Origin: Pararhizobium sp. IMCC21322
Lineage (GTDB): Bacteria > Pseudomonadota > Alphaproteobacteria > Rhizobiales > GCA-2746425
DNA: 64,000 bases
NCBI RefSeq assembly: GCF_030758295.1
Contig: NZ_CP132335.1
Span: forward strand, 4,316,412 to 4,380,411
Reading direction: 5' to 3'
The position numbers and the translations under genes were made by a program. A model generated the notes under the pieces. That model had not been told where the DNA came from and did not search any database. It saw only the letters and a list, made by a program, of their open reading frames with translations. Below, one piece after another: positions 61,736 through 64,000 of this stretch; positions within the stretch are counted from its first letter, which is position 1; every line of letters begins with the position of its first letter.

Positions 61736-63316
61736 CTAGTAACCAATTGCCAGACCATCTTTTCGCGGATCTGAACCGCCGATGAGCAACCCGCGTTCCT
61801 GGTCGATGGCAATAATTTGTCCGCCTCCAATTGCCTTCCCGGACCGCACCACATTGTGGCCCTTCTGAAGCAGAATCTCATCAATCTGAGGAGACCAGCC
61901 ATCTTCCAGTTCCAAATTGCCTGCTTCGTCCCAGAAAGCGCGCGGAAAATCGAGCGCCGCTTGCGGGTCAAAGCCATAGACCAGCATATTCTGTAAAACA
62001 TGGGCGTGGCCGCAGGCCTGATACTGACCGCCCATGACGCCGAAACTGATGGACGGTTTGCCGTCTTTCAGAACCATGCCCGGAATAATCGTGTGAAGAG
62101 GCAGTTTTGACGGGCCAACCGCATTGGGGTGCCCTTCCTCCAACGAGAAGCATCGCCCGCGACTTTGCAGCATGATACCCGTTTTCTCAGTCAGAATACC
62201 GGTTCCAAAGCCATCAAACAGGGAATTGATAAACGAACAGGCCATCCCGTCCCTGTCCACAACACTCAGATACACCGTGTCTGCATTGGGCACATGTGGC
62301 GCAGGCTTGTCCAAAACGCTGGTCGTGTTGATTCGCTCAGACAATTTTTGGCCATAGGCAGGATCAATCAGATCAGACATGGAAACGGACATCGCAACCG
62401 GATCAGAAATAAAAGCATCGCGCACGCCGTAGCCAAGCTTGGCAGCCTCAATCTGCTTATGCAGCCGTTCGGCCGACATGGGGTCAGCAATACGTCGTTG
62501 TGCCGTGAGAATATTCAGGATCACCAAAGCAGCAATGCCCTGCCCGTTTGGCGGCAGCTCAAAAATGTCGTGTCCCTGATAGGAGGTTGAAACCGGATCG
62601 GTGAAAAAGCCCCGATGAGCCGCCAGATCAGCTTCACCAAGAACGCCGCCAAGCGCTTGAATTGATGCCGAAATATCAGCTGCAATTTCGCCTTCATAAA
62701 AGGCGCGCGCACCTTTGGCAGCAATAGCCTCAAGCGTTTCTGCCAAAGCTGGAGACAGAATGCGATCACCCAAAGCATAAGCAGCACCGGACTTCAGATA
62801 GACCGCCGCTGCCGCTTCGTTTTGCTGCAATTTACCGGTAAGGGCTGCTATGTCGTGAGCAACACGCGGCGCCACAAAAAACCCGTTACGTGCATAGTTG
62901 ATCGCCTGAAACAGGGCTGCATCCAGTCCCTTTCGTCCGGACCGTGACAAAAGCTGTTCCCAGGCATCAATGGCTCCAGGAACTGTTATGGCATGGGGAG
63001 AGGTTTCCGGGATCTCAGTCCACCCCTGCCCCCGGTATCGGTCCAACTCAGCACCGGCGGCACTGCGCCCAGAACCGTTGAAGCCGTGCAGCGTTCCATC
63101 TGGCTCACTAACAATTGCGAAACAGTCGCCGCCAATCCCGGTCATATGCGGTTCGACCACTGCAAGCACGGCAGAGGCACAGACAGCGGCATCAACAGCA
63201 TTTCCGCCGGATTTCAGCATATCCAGGGCGGCGGCACTGGCCAGTGGATGGGATGTGGCAACCATGCCATTTTCCGCATAGACCGGAGAGCGCCCCGGCT
63301 GACTGAAGTTGCGCAT
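61736..63316 (-). CDS. ggt: Gamma-glutamyltransferase family protein
   Basis: About 526 residues from the Met at 63316 (MRNFSQPGRSPVYAENGMVATSHPLAS); the frame continues upstream to 63388. It belongs to the N-terminal nucleophile family that self-cleaves before a Thr, here likely the T in NADTVYLSVVD (about 365); the small-subunit motif GSDPRKDG follows at the C terminus. No clear signal peptide is seen, so it may act in the cytoplasm on glutathione or gamma-glutamyl amides, or on acyl-side substrates as in the cephalosporin-acylase-like branch. Confidence 0.87.
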   Translation of the reverse strand: MRNFSQPGRSPVYAENGMVATSHPLASAAALDMLKSGGNAVDAAVCASAVLAVVEPHMTGIGGDCFAIVSEPDGTLHGFNGSGRSAAGAELDRYRGQGWTEIPETSPHAITVPGAIDAWEQLLSRSGRKGLDAALFQAINYARNGFFVAPRVAHDIAALTGKLQQNEAAAAVYLKSGAAYALGDRILSPALAETLEAIAAKGARAFYEGEIAADISASIQALGGVLGEADLAAHRGFFTDPVSTSYQGHDIFELPPNGQGIAALVILNILTAQRRIADPMSAERLHKQIEAAKLGYGVRDAFISDPVAMSVSMSDLIDPAYGQKLSERINTTSVLDKPAPHVPNADTVYLSVVDRDGMACSFINSLFDGFGTGILTEKTGIMLQSRGRCFSLEEGHPNAVGPSKLPLHTIIPGMVLKDGKPSISFGVMGGQYQACGHAHVLQNMLVYGFDPQAALDFPRAFWDEAGNLELEDGWSPQIDEILLQKGHNVVRSGKAIGGGQIIAIDQERGLLIGGSDPRKDGLAIGY

Positions 63317-63442
63317 AAGTGAGAAACCTTCAGAAAATTTGAGTGGCAAATTTGATGCCCTGTGTTGACAGAACCGGCCCTTTGGCACAAGTCCCGAAAC
63401 ATGAGTTCAGTCGGATGATCCGGAAAACCTACAGGAGACTTT

Positions 63443-63874
63443 ATGACAAAGATCACGATGCAACAGGCCAGCACAATCATCGATGCCGCCTTTGCCAAAG
63501 GCGCAGAACTTGGCCTGAAGCCTCTTGGTGTATCTGTTCTGGATGCAGGCGGCCACTTGCGGGCGTATCTGGCACAGGATGGCACGTCGATGCTGCGTCC
63601 TCAGATTTCCGCAGGCAAAGCCTATGGCGCGCTGGCGGTAGGAGCCGGATCAAGATGGCTCAACGCACAGGCGGCAGAGCGCCCGCATTTCCTGGAGGGT
63701 CTGAATGGCGTGGCAGGCGGACGCATAGTTCCTGTACCCGGCGGCGTTCTGGTGCGCGATGGTGACGGCGATATCATTGGCGCTGTCGGAATTTCCGGCG
63801 ACACATCAGACAATGATGAAGCATGCGCGATTGCTGGCATTGAAGCTGCCGGTTTTGCAGCTGATCCCGGCTAA
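63443..63874 (+). CDS. GlcG/HbpS family heme-binding-like protein
   Basis: This 143-residue protein of the DUF336 family reads ASTIIDAAFAKGAELGLKPLGVSVLDAGGHL and GGVLVRDGDGDIIGAVGISGDTSDNDEACA in parts. Members bind heme or corrinoid ligands (HbpS) or occur in glycolate loci (GlcG); no function is proven. ACAGGAG lies before the ATG. It is divergent from ggt. Confidence 0.85.
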   Translation: MTKITMQQASTIIDAAFAKGAELGLKPLGVSVLDAGGHLRAYLAQDGTSMLRPQISAGKAYGALAVGAGSRWLNAQAAERPHFLEGLNGVAGGRIVPVPGGVLVRDGDGDIIGAVGISGDTSDNDEACAIAGIEAAGFAADPG

Positions 63875-63959
63875 CTCATACAAATCAGGAAAACTGGCGG
63901 CGCTGCGGATTACTGGTGAAAAGCCAAAATACAGCGCTGCCTTTTAAAAAAGCAGAGTT

Positions 63960-64000
63960 TTAATAGCCGCCAACGGCCACATCCCGCGTTGCTGACCGGA
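63960..64000 (-). CDS. 3' end of an unidentified gene, runs off window
   Basis: In one minus frame the last codons read RSATRDVAVGGY then TAA. Such a C terminus is reminiscent of gamma-glutamyltransferases, but thirteen codons are too few to tell. Other frames also stay open. Confidence 0.2.
   Translation of the reverse strand, partial: RSATRDVAVGGY

Noticed and set aside
1-64000. CRISPR array, insertion sequence, integrase or phage genes
   Set aside because: I saw no spaced direct repeats of CRISPR type and no transposase, integrase or phage structural reading frame.

Overview
The window reads as a chromosomal core segment of an alphaproteobacterium, most likely in the Hyphomicrobiales (rhizobial order). 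Evidence is the split transhydrogenase alpha subunit (pntAA/pntAB/pntB), a GapR (DUF2312) gene, CpdR, a DUF1036 gene overlapping pyk, an aa3-oxidase subunit IV of the alphaproteobacterial type, PetP/PetR-like regulators, a three-gene cytochrome bc1 operon, and a CTTGAA...CCTAT heat-shock promoter. GC is moderate. I see no insertion sequence, integrase, prophage or CRISPR array.

Layout. 1-4.1 kb (minus): transhydrogenase operon, a tiny cytochrome oxidase subunit, an M3 oligoendopeptidase. 4.2-10 kb (plus): a degenerate NtrC-like regulator, an L,D-transpeptidase and a DUF882 M15-like protein, i.e. a cell-wall block. 10-20.7 kb: GapR, DUF1244, two N-formylglutamate amidohydrolases, DUF1036-pyruvate kinase, hydrolases, L36, tRNA-Val(GAC), CpdR, a predicted sRNA and a HisN-type phosphatase. 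21-29.9 kb: a small heat-shock protein under a predicted RpoH promoter with a ROSE-like RNA thermometer, a histidine kinase/PetR/PetP group, ilvE, a cold-shock gene with a structured leader, a DM13 protein and a lone motAB pair. 30-36 kb: envelope genes (kdsD, outer-membrane barrel, galU, lytic transglycosylase, SGNH hydrolase). 36-42.3 kb: glutamate synthase gltBD.

42.6-45.6 kb holds the most unusual module: a DUF2282 precursor peptide with four cysteines, a DUF692 (MNIO) enzyme, a DUF2063 partner and a DoxX membrane protein. This is a bufferin-type RiPP cluster, a family linked to copper stress. Just upstream, on the other strand, sit several perfect inverted repeats and a possible 38-residue membrane peptide in the gltB upstream region.

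45.6-58.6 kb is housekeeping: threonine aldolase, csaA, proC, ybjN-like, ubiK, lgt, midA-like, pgeF, an M24 peptidase, a lipoprotein, prs, rplY, pth, ychF, mtnN-like and apt. 58.7-64 kb: petABC (cytochrome bc1), gamma-glutamyltransferase and a GlcG/HbpS-like protein. The PetP/PetR homologues at 23.7-25.0 kb may control petABC; this is inferred from Rhodobacter, where petP-petR is needed for bc1 expression. All functions are assigned by reading motifs and recalled family likeness; no searches were run.
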